64,000 nucleotides of DNA from Croceicoccus sp. Ery15 (GCF_020985305.1 NZ_CP087588.1:2282501-2346500); one strand, 5' to 3'; numbered from the stretch's first letter, positions 1-8,722 are shown. Notes: generated from the sequence alone by a model not told the origin. Numbers and translations: made by a program.

Positions 1-1
1 C

Positions 2-727
2 ACGGTGGGAGTGGCAAGACTGCTGCCGAGCTATATGGGCCGCGCCCTGGAAGACGAGATCGGGGCGTTGCAATCGGCGACCGGGCTCGGGCGGCGCCCT
101 TCCACCGCGATTATCGGCGGCGCCAAGATCTCGAGCAAGCTCAACGTCCTCGAGCAGCTCAGCACGAAGGTGGATAACCTCATCATCGGCGGAGCGATGG
201 CGAACACCTTTCTTGCCGCGCTGAACAAGCCAATCGGCAGATCGCTCGCCGAGCGGAACCTCGAGGATGCAGCGCTACGAATTCTGAAGAGTGCCAGTCA
301 GGGAAAGTGCCAGATCCATCTGCCCCAGGACGTCATGGTAGGCAGGGAACTGACGCCGCATCCCCTTTCGCTGCGCACGGCCCTGGTCGAAGATGTCGCC
401 GCCGATGAGATGATCCTTGATCTGGGGCCTCTCACTGTCGCGAAAACTCTGGACGTGCTGCGATCCTCGCAGCTGCTCATCTGGAATGGCCCGCTCGGTG
501 CATTCGAGACGCCTCCTTTCGAGACATCGACTTTTGCGATCGCCCAGGCGGCCGCCGAGCTGACACGAAAGGGATCGCTGACCTCGCTTGCCGGTGGCGG
601 TGACACAGTTGCGGCCCTCAACAACAGCGGTCTGACTGCGGACCTCACCCACGTGTCGACTGGAGGCGGCGCATTTCTCGAATGGGTAGCTGGCATCGCG
701 CTGCCCGGTCTGCAGGTCCTTACCTGA
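2..727 (+). CDS. pgk: Phosphoglycerate kinase, C-terminal part (cut by window edge)
   Basis: Phosphoglycerate kinase interconverts 3-phosphoglycerate and 1,3-bisphosphoglycerate with ATP/ADP in the cytosol. The reading frame is open to the left edge, so the real start and most of the N-terminal substrate domain lie outside; about 241 residues remain. Family marks seen: AIIGGAKISSKLNVLEQL, IIGGAMANTFL, the nucleotide-site loop WNGPLGAFE, and the glycine loops GGGDTVAAL and STGGGAFLEW near the C-terminus. The stop is TGA at 725-727. A Rieske gene follows after 105 nt on the same strand, an unusual neighbour. Placed next to mobile DNA, this is probably an accessory copy rather than the housekeeping one; that is inference. 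Confidence 0.93.
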   Translation, partial: TVGVARLLPSYMGRALEDEIGALQSATGLGRRPSTAIIGGAKISSKLNVLEQLSTKVDNLIIGGAMANTFLAALNKPIGRSLAERNLEDAALRILKSASQGKCQIHLPQDVMVGRELTPHPLSLRTALVEDVAADEMILDLGPLTVAKTLDVLRSSQLLIWNGPLGAFETPPFETSTFAIAQAAAELTRKGSLTSLAGGGDTVAALNNSGLTADLTHVSTGGGAFLEWVAGIALPGLQVLT

Positions 728-832
728 CTGGGCCTTGAGCGGTATCTGGGTTCGGCGATCTTCCAGCGGGATAGATGTCGAAACGGGACTGCGGCGAGCA
801 ACGGTGCTGACAAGGACGGCGGGACGGAAGGC

Positions 833-1345
833 GTGCGCCGGCGCGATTTTATCCATATCGCGCCCGTTGCGTTCGCGGGAACCGGTGCCGCAGCAGCCGT
901 CTGGCCGCTTATCGACAGCATGAACCCATCGGCCGACGTGGTTGCACAAGCTACGATCGAAGTCGATTTGCAACCGATTGAGCCAGGTCAACGTATCACT
1001 GTGAGCTGGCGCGAGCAGCCGGTATTCATCGTGCGGCGCACAGCTGAAGAGATCGCGCGAGCCAGAGCCGACGATGCCTCTTCAGGGCTGATCGATCCAG
1101 AGACGGACGCTGCGCGCGTGCAGCGACCAGAGTGGCTTGTGGTGGTGGGCGTCTGCACGCATCTTGGCTGCATTCCGTTGGGACAGGGAGTGGGTGAAAA
1201 TCGCGGAAGATATGGGGGATGGTTTTGTCCCTGCCACGGGTCAATATACGACAACTCCGGACGCGTGCGGAAAGGGCCGGCACCGAAGAACTTGGTCGTT
1301 CCGCAATACGTGATCAGCGACGATCTAAAGCTCTCGATCGGCTGA
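833..1345 (+). CDS. petA: Rieske [2Fe-2S] protein (ubiquinol-cytochrome c reductase iron-sulfur subunit type)
   Basis: 170 residues, the usual length for the bc1-complex Rieske subunit, which passes electrons from ubiquinol to cytochrome c1 at the periplasmic side of the membrane. The start is GTG at 833 with a GGAAG-like RBS just upstream; the N-terminus MRRRDF followed by a short hydrophobic stretch (about residues 11-25) fits the uncleaved Tat anchor of this family. Both cluster-binding boxes are intact: CTHLGC and CPCHGS, each supplying one Cys and one His plus the disulfide Cys. No cytochrome b or c1 gene follows, so it is an orphan here. It could serve as a spare bc1 subunit or belong to another electron-transfer chain. 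Confidence 0.88.
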   Translation: MRRRDFIHIAPVAFAGTGAAAAVWPLIDSMNPSADVVAQATIEVDLQPIEPGQRITVSWREQPVFIVRRTAEEIARARADDASSGLIDPETDAARVQRPEWLVVVGVCTHLGCIPLGQGVGENRGRYGGWFCPCHGSIYDNSGRVRKGPAPKNLVVPQYVISDDLKLSIG

Positions 1346-1601
1346 TGAACTTGGGGGTGAGCCGGGCCGCCTCGAATGCGAGCAAGAAATGCACCGACGA
1401 CATCGGGGAACTTCGGAACTATGCAAAGTGCCCCGCATGCCAGGCAATGCACTTACACCTTTAGAGAATGCCCACCGTCCGTAGCCCCTTTTTCTCCAGT
1501 CTGCCTGCGCTGGTGCCGAGACGAGCGCGGACCAGGCTGAAAACCCTGAGCATCAATCCCCTTCGGTGAAACCATAGCAGCCAGCTCACCCTTCTTAAAA
1601 A

Positions 1602-2270
1602 CTAGCGCACCGGCTCGCCCATTGGGGGGGAGGGTGAGACGGCGGTGTCTCTACGCAGAAAGAACATCAGGACGATCACGCTCATCGCCGCGGCAAAGAA
1701 GCACCAGACCGATATGAACCAAGTGAGATAGAACGCGCCTGCCGCAAGAAAGGAGACGATTGCTCCGACCCCAAACCAGTTGACCCAGCGATGGCTGGAT
1801 AGCAGCGGGCTGACACAGGTGCCCAAGACATACAGTGTCATAACGATGCCAACGTAGAAGTGGGGGGATTCGTAGTCGATATGACCGTCGCCGGCTGTCG
1901 CGACGATTGGCAAGCGGATAAGGAAATAGAGCAAGTAGAGCCCAACCAGGGTTCCGCCAATCGCCGTCGCCATGAGGGCCTTTCGGCGCCAGGCTACCCT
2001 CTCGAGCATATAAACCGCCACCGGGACATAGATCGGCCACAGAACATGCGAAAAGATCGAATAGAGATAGGTCAGAACTGTCTTCAGCACCGGCGCCTTG
2101 TCAGGAAATGTCAGCCAAAGTGCGCCCTCGATCAATTGCTGGACGCCAAACAGAATCGGAATCAGCGCGTAGGGTCTCTCGCCGCTGTTGCGCGCCATTC
2201 GCATTGTGAAGGCACCGGTTGCCAACAGCACGGTGCCGGCGGCGAAACTCGCTGTGGCGGAAAAACACAT
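1602..2270 (-). CDS. DUF6629-like integral membrane protein
   Basis: 222-residue, strongly hydrophobic protein with about seven predicted membrane segments (for example around residues 5-22, 34-54, 67-87, 99-119, 137-157, 164-184 and 186-207). It starts with MCFSATASFAAG, which I recognise as the N-terminal signature of the DUF6629 family; function is unknown. The C-terminus ends in a charged cytoplasmic tail. It lies alone, convergent with the Rieske gene and divergent from the integrase region. No enzyme motif is visible. The family call rests on the N-terminus and topology only. Confidence 0.65.
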   Translation of the reverse strand: MCFSATASFAAGTVLLATGAFTMRMARNSGERPYALIPILFGVQQLIEGALWLTFPDKAPVLKTVLTYLYSIFSHVLWPIYVPVAVYMLERVAWRRKALMATAIGGTLVGLYLLYFLIRLPIVATAGDGHIDYESPHFYVGIVMTLYVLGTCVSPLLSSHRWVNWFGVGAIVSFLAAGAFYLTWFISVWCFFAAAMSVIVLMFFLRRDTAVSPSPPMGEPVR

Positions 2271-2617
2271 ACAATCTAACCTCGCTGATTGGACGCCCGA
2301 ATATTTCTTCGTGCACCCATATTACACACGGGCCAAGTACCAAGCTTGCCGTGCGCTGTAAGTATGATTTCAGCTCGACCATGGTCTCGCTCGCAAGTAC
2401 GGACGTTTGTGCACCGCGAGGTTTACAAGGCCCAGGGGAAAAAACGGCACACCGTACGCAGTAGCACTGCTGTGTTTTGGGAAAAAGTGCAATAAAATCA
2501 GTGCGCGAAACGCTCAAAGTGCTCGGCAGAGAGGGCGCTGTTGAATGCCGTGCGGTCCCCGCAAATGACAGTATTTCCAAGGGTTCTGGGGGCAGTTTGC
2601 ATGAGGGCGAATGCCAT
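2271..2617. other. Gene-free left border of the integrase island
   Basis: No convincing gene in this stretch. It holds the left copy of a 15-bp direct repeat (2447-2461) and two copies of GAATGC-N5-GGTCCCC (2543-2560 and 2609-2626). The layout, with repeats immediately upstream of a tyrosine recombinase, fits an attachment region; this is inference. Confidence 0.5.
2447..2461 (+). repeat. 15-bp direct repeat, candidate attL core
   Basis: GCACACCGTACGCAG occurs here, 157 nt upstream of the chosen start of the first integrase, and again in the same orientation at 13786-13800. The two copies bracket the integrase / restriction-modification island. No extension of the identity is visible on either side, and no tRNA gene is associated. 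Confidence 0.45.
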
Positions 2618-2627
2618 ATGGTCCCCA
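2597..2627 (+). repeat. 31-nt imperfect direct repeat, left copy
   Basis: Matches 13579-13609 at 25 of 31 positions in the same orientation. It begins TTGCATG and ends in GAATGC-N5-GGTCCCCA. The repeat runs across the likely integrase start codon at 2618. A third, shorter copy of GAATGC-N5-GGTCCCC lies at 2543-2560. Such repeats near recombinase genes are often arm-type binding sites. Confidence 0.5.
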
Positions 2628-3790
2628 AGCGTCGAATGTCTGCGCGCAGAGCGCTTCTCGATGGCAATTTTGCCCGCCGAGAACTGCCGCTGCGCGAACG
2701 CGAATACTGCATCTGGGACACTGAGCTTGCGGGCTTTGGATTGCGCGTAAGGCCGAGCGGCAACTACTTTTGGTTCGTTCGCTTACGCCATCGCGGGAAG
2801 CATCGCCGCATCACCCTTGGCCGGACCGACGAGCTTGAGGCGGGGCTGGCAAGGGCGCAGGCCCGCCGCATTCTTGCGGAAGCCGCGCTTGATGGTTTGC
2901 CCAAACGCGCAGTGGTCAAGGCCACCCCGACGATGACCGATTTCGTTGAGGCCTATTGGGATGATCTTTCGCGCGTCTGGAAGCCCTCGACCACCAAGCG
3001 GAACTGGGACGCTTGGCGGCTCACCATCAAGCCTACGTTTGGCGACACGCGCGTGGCGGACATCCTCCCACCAGACATCCACCGCTGGCGCGATGGATGC
3101 GCGGGAGAGAGCGAGGTGAAGTTCAACCGCGCCGTCCCCGTGCTCTCCGCGCTGTTCAAGTATGCCGAAGCGCTCAAGATGCGTCGGCCAGGTTCGAACC
3201 CCTGCCGAGGGATGCCACGATACAAGCGGCAAAGCGTCGAGCGCTATTTGACACCAGCCGAATATCGCCGGATCGGGGCAGCTTTGCGTGAGGCCGAGGC
3301 AGACCGACCGGCAGAGGTCGCAATCGCTCGCCTACTATTGTTTACCGGCGCACGCGTTGGTGAGATCAAGAATCTGCGCTGGGAGTGGGTGAAACCCCCA
3401 CGACTTGTGCTGCCAGATAGCAAGACCGGCCCCAAGGTGATTTGGCTCAACACGCAGGCCCAGGATGTCCTTGCCGGGATCGAGCGGCGCGATGACAGCG
3501 CTCTCGTTTTTCCGAACCGGACCGGAAAATGTCCGCTGAACTTCGATACCTGGTGGTACAACTTCCGGCGGCGCTGCGCTTTGCCCGACGTTCGCATCCA
3601 TGATCTGCGCCACAGCTTCGCCTCGACCGCGATCATGGACAACGTGCCGCTATCGACCATTGGCAAGCTGCTTGGCCACAAGCTGGTCGAGACGACCGCA
3701 AAATATGCTCACCTGTCCGATGACGTGATCGGCGAAGCCGCCGAGCGGGTTTCCGGCTCGCTGGCGCAAGCGATTGGCATCAGGCCATGA
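2618..3790 (+). CDS. Tyrosine recombinase / integrase (first of a tandem pair)
   Basis: Site-specific recombinase of the phage-integrase family. The frame opens at 2477, but ATG 2618 (MVPKRRM) or ATG 2636 fits better with the start of the arm-binding domain, giving about 390 residues. An N-terminal domain resembling DUF4102 (WDTELAGFGLRVRPSG) is followed by a SAM-like core-binding domain and the catalytic domain. Catalytic positions are present: Arg in GARVGEIKNLRW, Lys in DSKTGPKVIW, HDLRHSFAS, the GHK histidine, and Tyr in TAKYAHL. The stop overlaps the start of the second recombinase by ATGA, so the two are translationally coupled. It probably drives mobility of the 2.4-13.8 kb island. Confidence 0.9.
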   Translation: MVPKRRMSARRALLDGNFARRELPLREREYCIWDTELAGFGLRVRPSGNYFWFVRLRHRGKHRRITLGRTDELEAGLARAQARRILAEAALDGLPKRAVVKATPTMTDFVEAYWDDLSRVWKPSTTKRNWDAWRLTIKPTFGDTRVADILPPDIHRWRDGCAGESEVKFNRAVPVLSALFKYAEALKMRRPGSNPCRGMPRYKRQSVERYLTPAEYRRIGAALREAEADRPAEVAIARLLLFTGARVGEIKNLRWEWVKPPRLVLPDSKTGPKVIWLNTQAQDVLAGIERRDDSALVFPNRTGKCPLNFDTWWYNFRRRCALPDVRIHDLRHSFASTAIMDNVPLSTIGKLLGHKLVETTAKYAHLSDDVIGEAAERVSGSLAQAIGIRP

Positions 3791-4452
3791 CCGCCGCCAG
3801 TCTAAAGAAGATTGTCGAGGAGGCGCTTGCCGAGGTCGGGGCAACCGTAAACTTCAAGCTCGTTCCTAAAGGCAAGGCGCGGACCACGACCTGGCTTGGT
3901 GTCGAGCACGGCTTTGGCATCCGGCATTATCCGAGCGGTCGAAACGTCTACATTGTGCAGACCCGCATGGCAGGTCGTATGCGCACGGTGACAATCGGGC
4001 CTGCATCGGTCCTTACCCGCTACCAGGCGCAGATGGTTGCACGCCGCGTCATCGCATACGCGCAGGTCGGTCGCGATCCGGCGACCGAACGCCAGCGCAT
4101 CCGCTCCGCTCCTAGCTTCGCCGACTTCGTGACCGAGTATTGGGGTCGCTGGGCACCACGCTGGAAAGCATCGACCCTGGATACGCACACCGGCTACCGA
4201 CGCCGCTATATTGATGACGCCTTCGCTGGCGTCTACATTGACGAACTGAACGAGGGTTACGTCACCAGCTGGTTTGCGGACCTCAACAATCGGACCGGGC
4301 CGGGAGCATCGAACCGGACTTTCGAAATCCTCAAGCACATGCTGAACAAGGCAGAGGAATGGGGCTACCGGCTCGAAAATACCAATCCATGCCGTTCTGT
4401 TCGACCCAATCGCAAGCGCCAGTGCGAGCGCTTCCTTTCGAACGAAGAACTA
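3787..4452 (+). pseudogene. Second tyrosine recombinase, 5' part, interrupted by insertion sequences
   Basis: N-terminal 222 codons of a second integrase: a DUF4102-like domain (WLGVEHGFGIRHYPSG) and the core-binding domain up to FLSNEEL. Reading stops at the TA target of an IS5-family element at 4451-4452. Joining codon CTA (4450-4452) directly to GCC at 6732 restores a continuous frame, ...SNEEL-ARLGAELAK..., of 402 codons. The ATG overlaps the stop of the first recombinase. The break separates the DNA-binding part from the catalytic domain, so the gene is inactive as it stands. Confidence 0.9.
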
Positions 4453-5293
4453 GGCCGTAAACTCATAAACTGACTTGCGCGGCGCGGGCGCGGTTGATTC
4501 AAGGCTTCGGGAAGGAGCTTTGGATGACGCGTCGTAGATTTGAACTGACCGATGATGAGTGGCTGGTGATCGAGCCGTTGTTGCCGAACAAGCCTCGCGG
4601 GGTTCCGCGTGTGGATGACCGGCGGGTCATCGACGGGATATTGTGGCGCTTTCGCACGGGCAGTCCTTGGGCTGATATTCCCGAGCGCTATGGCCCACAT
4701 ACCACCTGCTACAACCGTTTCGTGCGCTGGCGCAAAGCCGGTGTGTGGGACCGCCTTCTCGAAGCGGTGAGCCAAGCCTTCGACGGCGAGTTGGTCATGA
4801 TCGACAGTTCTTCCATCCGGGTCCACCAGCACGGTGCGACCCTAAAAAGGGGGACCCAAATCGCTGCATGGGACGTTCCCGGGGCGGTTTGACAACCAAG
4901 ATCCATGCCCTGGTTGATGGTCGCGGCCTGCCGATCCAACTGCATCTGTCCGAAGGCCAGGCGAGCGATTGCCGTGAGGCCGAGAGGCTGCTGGCCGCCG
5001 TGCCGAACGCCACCACCTTTCTCGCCGATAAGGCTTATGACAGCGATGCCATTCGCAGTCAGATCACCGCGCAGGGTGGCTTCGCCAACATCCCAGTCAA
5101 GCGCAATCGTCGCAAAGGCTTCGCGTTCAGCAGCTTCCTGTATCGCTACCGTAATCTGGTCGAGCGTTTCTTCGGGAAACTCAAAAACGCCAGAGGCTTG
5201 GCCACCAGATACGACAAACGAAGCGATAACTTCCTCGCTGCCATCAAGCTCTTCTGCACACGCCTATGGATCGCCGCTAATGAGTCTACGCCC
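4453..5293 (+). mobile_element. IS5-family element (IS427-like group)
   Basis: 841 bp. The left end GGCCGTAAACTCATAA pairs with the reverse complement of the right end GGGCGTAGACTCATTA at 13 of 16 positions. Flanked by a TA target duplication at 4451-4452 and 5294-5295. It encodes one transposase in two frames. It lies inside the second integrase gene and is followed directly by an IS701-family element. Confidence 0.88.
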
Positions 5294-5296
5294 TAG
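4524..5296 (+). CDS. IS5-family DDE transposase made by -1 frameshift (orfA/orfB)
   Basis: OrfA runs from ATG 4524 (RBS AAGGAG, 6 nt upstream) to 4892 and carries the DUF4096-like N-terminus (ELTDDEWLVIEPLLP) and the first catalytic Asp (MIDSSSIRVHQ). OrfB continues in the -1 frame (GGLTTKIHALVDGRG; FLADKAYDSDAIR; YRNLVERFFGKLKNARG) to 5296 and supplies the remaining DDE residues. The frames meet at an A5G5 run at 4844-4853, a plausible slippage site as is common in this group; a simple frameshift mutation cannot be excluded. The stop TAG at 5294-5296 is built from the duplicated target TA plus the next base. Confidence 0.85.
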
Positions 5297-6728
5297 CACT
5301 ACTTTGGCAGATTTTTTGGTGTCGGGTCAGATATGCAGCGACCGCAGTGCGGGCATGGCCGATCCGGTGGCTTGGAGAAGCGGTCAATGATGGCCTGTCT
5401 GATCGCTGGTAAGCTCGGCTGTGGAGGCGGACCGGCAGTCCTTTTTTTCCCCCTTGGCCTGCTTGAGGCGCTGGGTCTGCAAGAAGGCCAGGGCGATCAT
5501 GGACATCAGCGCGTGTCGGTGCAGCCCCTTCCATGATCTACCCTCGAAGTGATCGAGGCCGAGTTCTTCCTTGAGTTGCTGATGCCCCTGCTCACAGACC
5601 CAGCGGGCCTTGATGGCGCCGGCAAGCTGCCTGATTGGCGTGCTGGCAGGCAGGTTGGAGAGGTAGTATTTGCGCTCGCCAGTCGAGCGATGCTCCCCGA
5701 CCAACCACACCTCCTCGCCGGGCAGATGTTGCGCACCCATGTCCCGGATGCGCTGGGGCGGACCATCGGCGACACGCACGCGAACGGCAGCGAACCGCGC
5801 CGAGAGTGGCCCTTTGGTACCGCGCCGCCAACTCACCTTGCGCCACCTTGCCATCTCCAGCATTGCCTTGGCGGATATCGATTTCGCGTCGGGGATGGCG
5901 TTCTTGCGAGGGCGACCTCTTCCAGCGATCGGGAAGATCATCCCAACATCGGCGGGGTAGACCTTCTGTCTGAAAGGTATGCCCACCGCCCATGCAAGCC
6001 CGCGCTCACTCAGCCCCTGTCGGAACGGTGCGGACATGCCATAGCCCGCATCCGCCAGGACACAGCCGAAACGAACACCCGCAGCGCCGACCCGATCGAT
6101 CTCAGCGAGCGCGATCTCGGGCTTGGTCCTGTAGGGGCAGCAATCGAGAGGAACTCCAGTCCGTTCCAGGCGGGCCACGTCTCCGGTCCAGCTCTCGGGC
6201 AGGAACAGGCGCAGGCCGACCATGATGGGGACTTCGCCAGATGCCAGCGTCACCGACACCAGCGTCTGGCAGTTGGCATTCTTGCCCAGTGCCGACGCAT
6301 ATTGCGGCGCCACGCCGACGGAATGGCGCCCCTTCTTGGGCAGCGCCGTGTCGTCGATGATCAGCCAGGCCTTCTCGCCGCCTACCTGCCGGTCGGCCTC
6401 GGCGAGCAGAGCTGCCTCCAGCGGTGCTTCGTCCCACACGCCGCTGGCGATGAAATGATGCAGCCGATCGTAGCTGACATCATCTGTCCGGGCGGCCATC
6501 GGCTGTATGCTTTTGCGATCCCCCGGGCCGATCAGTCCCGCGATATACGCCGGACACATCCGGCCACGCGTCTTGTGTCGCAACGCCGCTACAAACGGTG
6601 CCAACCACTCGTCCAGTTCGCCACGCCAATCCGTATCCATCGCCAGCCCCTTCGAAAAGCTGGCTCCCTATGAATCACTGGAATCCCACCTTGGGAATCC
6701 CAAAAATCAGATTTCTGCCAAAGTAGTG
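5297..6728 (-). mobile_element. IS701-family element
   Basis: 1432 bp bounded by a perfect 15-bp inverted repeat CACTACTTTGGCAGA and a 4-bp CTAG target duplication at 5293-5296 and 6729-6732. CTAG was created at the right junction of the IS5 element, so this insertion came second. Size, CTAG target and transposase type all fit IS701. Confidence 0.9.
5384..6640 (-). CDS. IS701-family transposase
   Basis: 418-residue DDE transposase that moves the surrounding element. Recognisable blocks are WLIIDDTALPKKG with the first catalytic Asp, GVRFGCVLADAGYG with the second, and the conserved C-terminal region RWVCEQGHQQLKEELGLDHF with the Glu. Length is normal for the family and no frameshift is seen. 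A large open frame on the opposite strand (5549-6673) is a shadow of this gene. Probably still functional, since ends and target duplications are intact. Confidence 0.88.
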   Translation of the reverse strand: MDTDWRGELDEWLAPFVAALRHKTRGRMCPAYIAGLIGPGDRKSIQPMAARTDDVSYDRLHHFIASGVWDEAPLEAALLAEADRQVGGEKAWLIIDDTALPKKGRHSVGVAPQYASALGKNANCQTLVSVTLASGEVPIMVGLRLFLPESWTGDVARLERTGVPLDCCPYRTKPEIALAEIDRVGAAGVRFGCVLADAGYGMSAPFRQGLSERGLAWAVGIPFRQKVYPADVGMIFPIAGRGRPRKNAIPDAKSISAKAMLEMARWRKVSWRRGTKGPLSARFAAVRVRVADGPPQRIRDMGAQHLPGEEVWLVGEHRSTGERKYYLSNLPASTPIRQLAGAIKARWVCEQGHQQLKEELGLDHFEGRSWKGLHRHALMSMIALAFLQTQRLKQAKGEKKDCRSASTAELTSDQTGHH

Positions 6729-6731
6729 CTA

Positions 6732-7274
6732 GCCCGTCTGGGTGCCGAGCTGGCGAAGCTGCGATCATCGGACGACCGCACTAAGCAGTGTGTGGGCGCG
6801 GCTATCACGCTCCTGCTGCTGACCGGCTGTCGGAAGAGCGAAATCCTCACGCTCGAATGGAGCGATATCAAGGGCAATCGCCTGCACCTGCGCGACAGCA
6901 AGACCGGCCCACGAACGGTCTGGCTCGGATCGGCAGCCCGCGAAGTGATCGCCGGGCTGCCACGCTTCGAGAGGGTTCCATACCCGTTCTGGAATTACAG
7001 CTACCGCAAGCCACTTCGCTGTGTGAACGGATTCTGGCGCAGGCTCAGAGACGAAGCAGGATTACCCGGCGTTCGCATCCACGACCTGCGCCACACCTTC
7101 GCGAGTCACGCGGCGATGAACAAAGAGACATTGCCGATGATCGGACGTCTCCTCGGGCACGCCAATGTTCAGACCACGGCCCGGTATGCGCACTTGGACG
7201 ACAGGCATTTGCTCGAAGCGGCACAGCAGATCGGGGATGCGGTGGGCGCCCTTATGGACACGCACAGGTGTTAG
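6732..7274 (+). pseudogene. Second tyrosine recombinase, 3' part (catalytic domain)
   Basis: Continuation of the integrase begun at 3787. It holds the full catalytic domain: GCRKSEILTLEW (Arg), DSKTGPRTVW (Lys), HDLRHTFAS (His-x-x-Arg), GHANVQTTARYAHL (His and the Tyr nucleophile). It cannot be translated properly from the native start because 2.3 kb of insertion-sequence DNA intervenes. An open frame reaches back into the IS701 end (from 6507), so a fusion product is possible but unlikely to bind the attachment site. Confidence 0.88.
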
Positions 7275-7394
7275 CGCGCTAGAATATGTGGATAGCGCAG
7301 CAAAGTGCAGCACTATGCTGTATTCCGCTCCACCTTGCCAAGCTATCACGAAGACGGTACTGGGCTGGAACGTAAAGAGAACAAAGGGGCTACG

Positions 7395-7586
7395 ATGGCT
7401 GACAAGATTCAAAGAATTTCGGTCAATCTGACTCCCAAGGAGGATGCTGAGCTTCGTCAATATGCTGACCGACTCCAAGTCTCTTGCTCTTGGGTGGCTC
7501 GGCAAGCGATCGTTCAATATCTCGAAGAACACGCTGGCCCACAAAGTGAGCTTCCGTTGGCCCGAACGACGGGAGGCGCGAAATGA
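7395..7586 (+). CDS. CopG-like ribbon-helix-helix protein next to the methyltransferase
   Basis: 63 residues. ATG 7395 is preceded by AAAGGGG, and residues 4-45 fit a ribbon-helix-helix fold: beta strand QRISVNLTP, then two helices (KEDAELRQYADRLQ and SWVARQAIVQYLEE). These proteins bind operators as dimers. Its stop overlaps the methyltransferase start by ATGA, so the pair is co-translated. By position it could control expression of the restriction-modification genes, the job done by C proteins elsewhere; that role is inference. Confidence 0.7.
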   Translation: MADKIQRISVNLTPKEDAELRQYADRLQVSCSWVARQAIVQYLEEHAGPQSELPLARTTGGAK

Positions 7587-8722
7587 CCTCTGAACTCACG
7601 GCGATCGACTTGTTTTGTGGTGCGGGGGGCCTTTCCGAAGGACTCCGCCAAGCTGGTTTCCATGTGCTTGCTGGCAACGATTTCGATGAAGCAGCCGGGG
7701 CGACTTATGCTCGAACGCACAAGGAAGCACGCTTCCTCAAAGGACCGATTCAGAACCTAACCGTGGAAGACTTCTTGCGCGCGGCTCGATTGAAGCCCGG
7801 TCAGTTGAGCGTGCTCGCCGGAGGCCCACCGTGTCAGGCTTACAGTGTCTACAACCATCAACGAGGAATGCACGACGAGAGGAGCTTCCTGTTCAAGGAA
7901 TACCTGCGCCTTGTTGATGGGTTGGCCCCCGAATGGGTAATCATGGAAAACGTCATGGGGCTGCTCTCGACCGGACAGGGTGCAGCAGTGCGAGCAATCA
8001 CCGAGGGCTTCAAGTCACTTGGCTATGACATTGCATTCAAAGTTCTCAAAGCCGAGGAATATGGTGTGCCGCAGGAGAGACGCCGCGTCGTCTTCATCGG
8101 CAATCGCATGGGAAAGCCTATCAACTTCCCGTCTGTGACGCACGGCCCTGAGTTGGAACCGCTAACAACCGTTTTCGATGCGATCTCCGATCTGCCAAGA
8201 TTGAAGAACGGTGAGGCATGGCTCAATTCTCATTATGCCTCTGAACCAAGGTCAAGCTACCAAACTGAAATGTGGCGTGGGACGCCTGGCGTTCTCAATC
8301 ATGCCGCCCCGCGCTTGGCGAAGGTCAATGAGCAGCGGATGCGTCATATTCCGCCGGGAGGGAGCTGGCGAGACATTCCAATAGAGTTGCTACCAGCAGG
8401 CATGAAGAAGGCACGGCGCTGCGATCACACCAAGCGATACGGACGGCTGGAATGGCATGGGTTGTCTTCGACAATCCTCACAAAGTGTGACATCCACTGG
8501 GGAGCATATATCCACCCAGACGATGATCGTTCTTTGACCGTGCGCGAGGCCGCCCGATTTCAGTCGTTCCCTGACTGGTTCGAGTTCGAAGGAAGTAGAA
8601 CTGAGCAGTTCGTCCAAGTTGGGAATGCAGTGCCCCCACTTCTTGGGCGCGCGTTGGGCGAAGAAATTAAGAAAAGTATCTTGGGGCAGGCTGCCAAGCG
8701 TCGGCTTCGGGTCGCGGCTTAG
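7583..8722 (+). CDS. C5-cytosine DNA methyltransferase (Dcm/M.HpaII type)
   Basis: 379 residues. It transfers a methyl group from SAM to C5 of cytosine in a specific DNA site. Ordered motifs: I DLFCGAGGLSEGL (SAM binding), IV GGPPCQAYS with the catalytic Cys, VI MENVMG, VIII RRRVVFIGNR, a variable target-recognition region (about 230-310), and X VQVGNAVPPLLGRALG. All key residues are present, so it should be active. Start overlaps the RHH protein. A NotI-like endonuclease gene on the opposite strand beyond the IS21 element is the likely cognate nuclease; an OLD-type ATPase gene lies between. Confidence 0.92.
   Translation: MTSELTAIDLFCGAGGLSEGLRQAGFHVLAGNDFDEAAGATYARTHKEARFLKGPIQNLTVEDFLRAARLKPGQLSVLAGGPPCQAYSVYNHQRGMHDERSFLFKEYLRLVDGLAPEWVIMENVMGLLSTGQGAAVRAITEGFKSLGYDIAFKVLKAEEYGVPQERRRVVFIGNRMGKPINFPSVTHGPELEPLTTVFDAISDLPRLKNGEAWLNSHYASEPRSSYQTEMWRGTPGVLNHAAPRLAKVNEQRMRHIPPGGSWRDIPIELLPAGMKKARRCDHTKRYGRLEWHGLSSTILTKCDIHWGAYIHPDDDRSLTVREAARFQSFPDWFEFEGSRTEQFVQVGNAVPPLLGRALGEEIKKSILGQAAKRRLRVAA

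Noticed and set aside
1345..1464. 39-codon frame starting at the Rieske stop (TGATG), ending with CPACQAMH
   Set aside because: Too short, with only one Cys pair and no RBS of its own; may be chance or a remnant.
3188..3206. GGTTCGAACCCC, like a tRNA T-loop
   Set aside because: Lies inside the first integrase coding sequence; no acceptor or anticodon arms can be built around it.
5549..6673. 374-residue open frame opposite the IS701 transposase
   Set aside because: Shadow frame; no family features.
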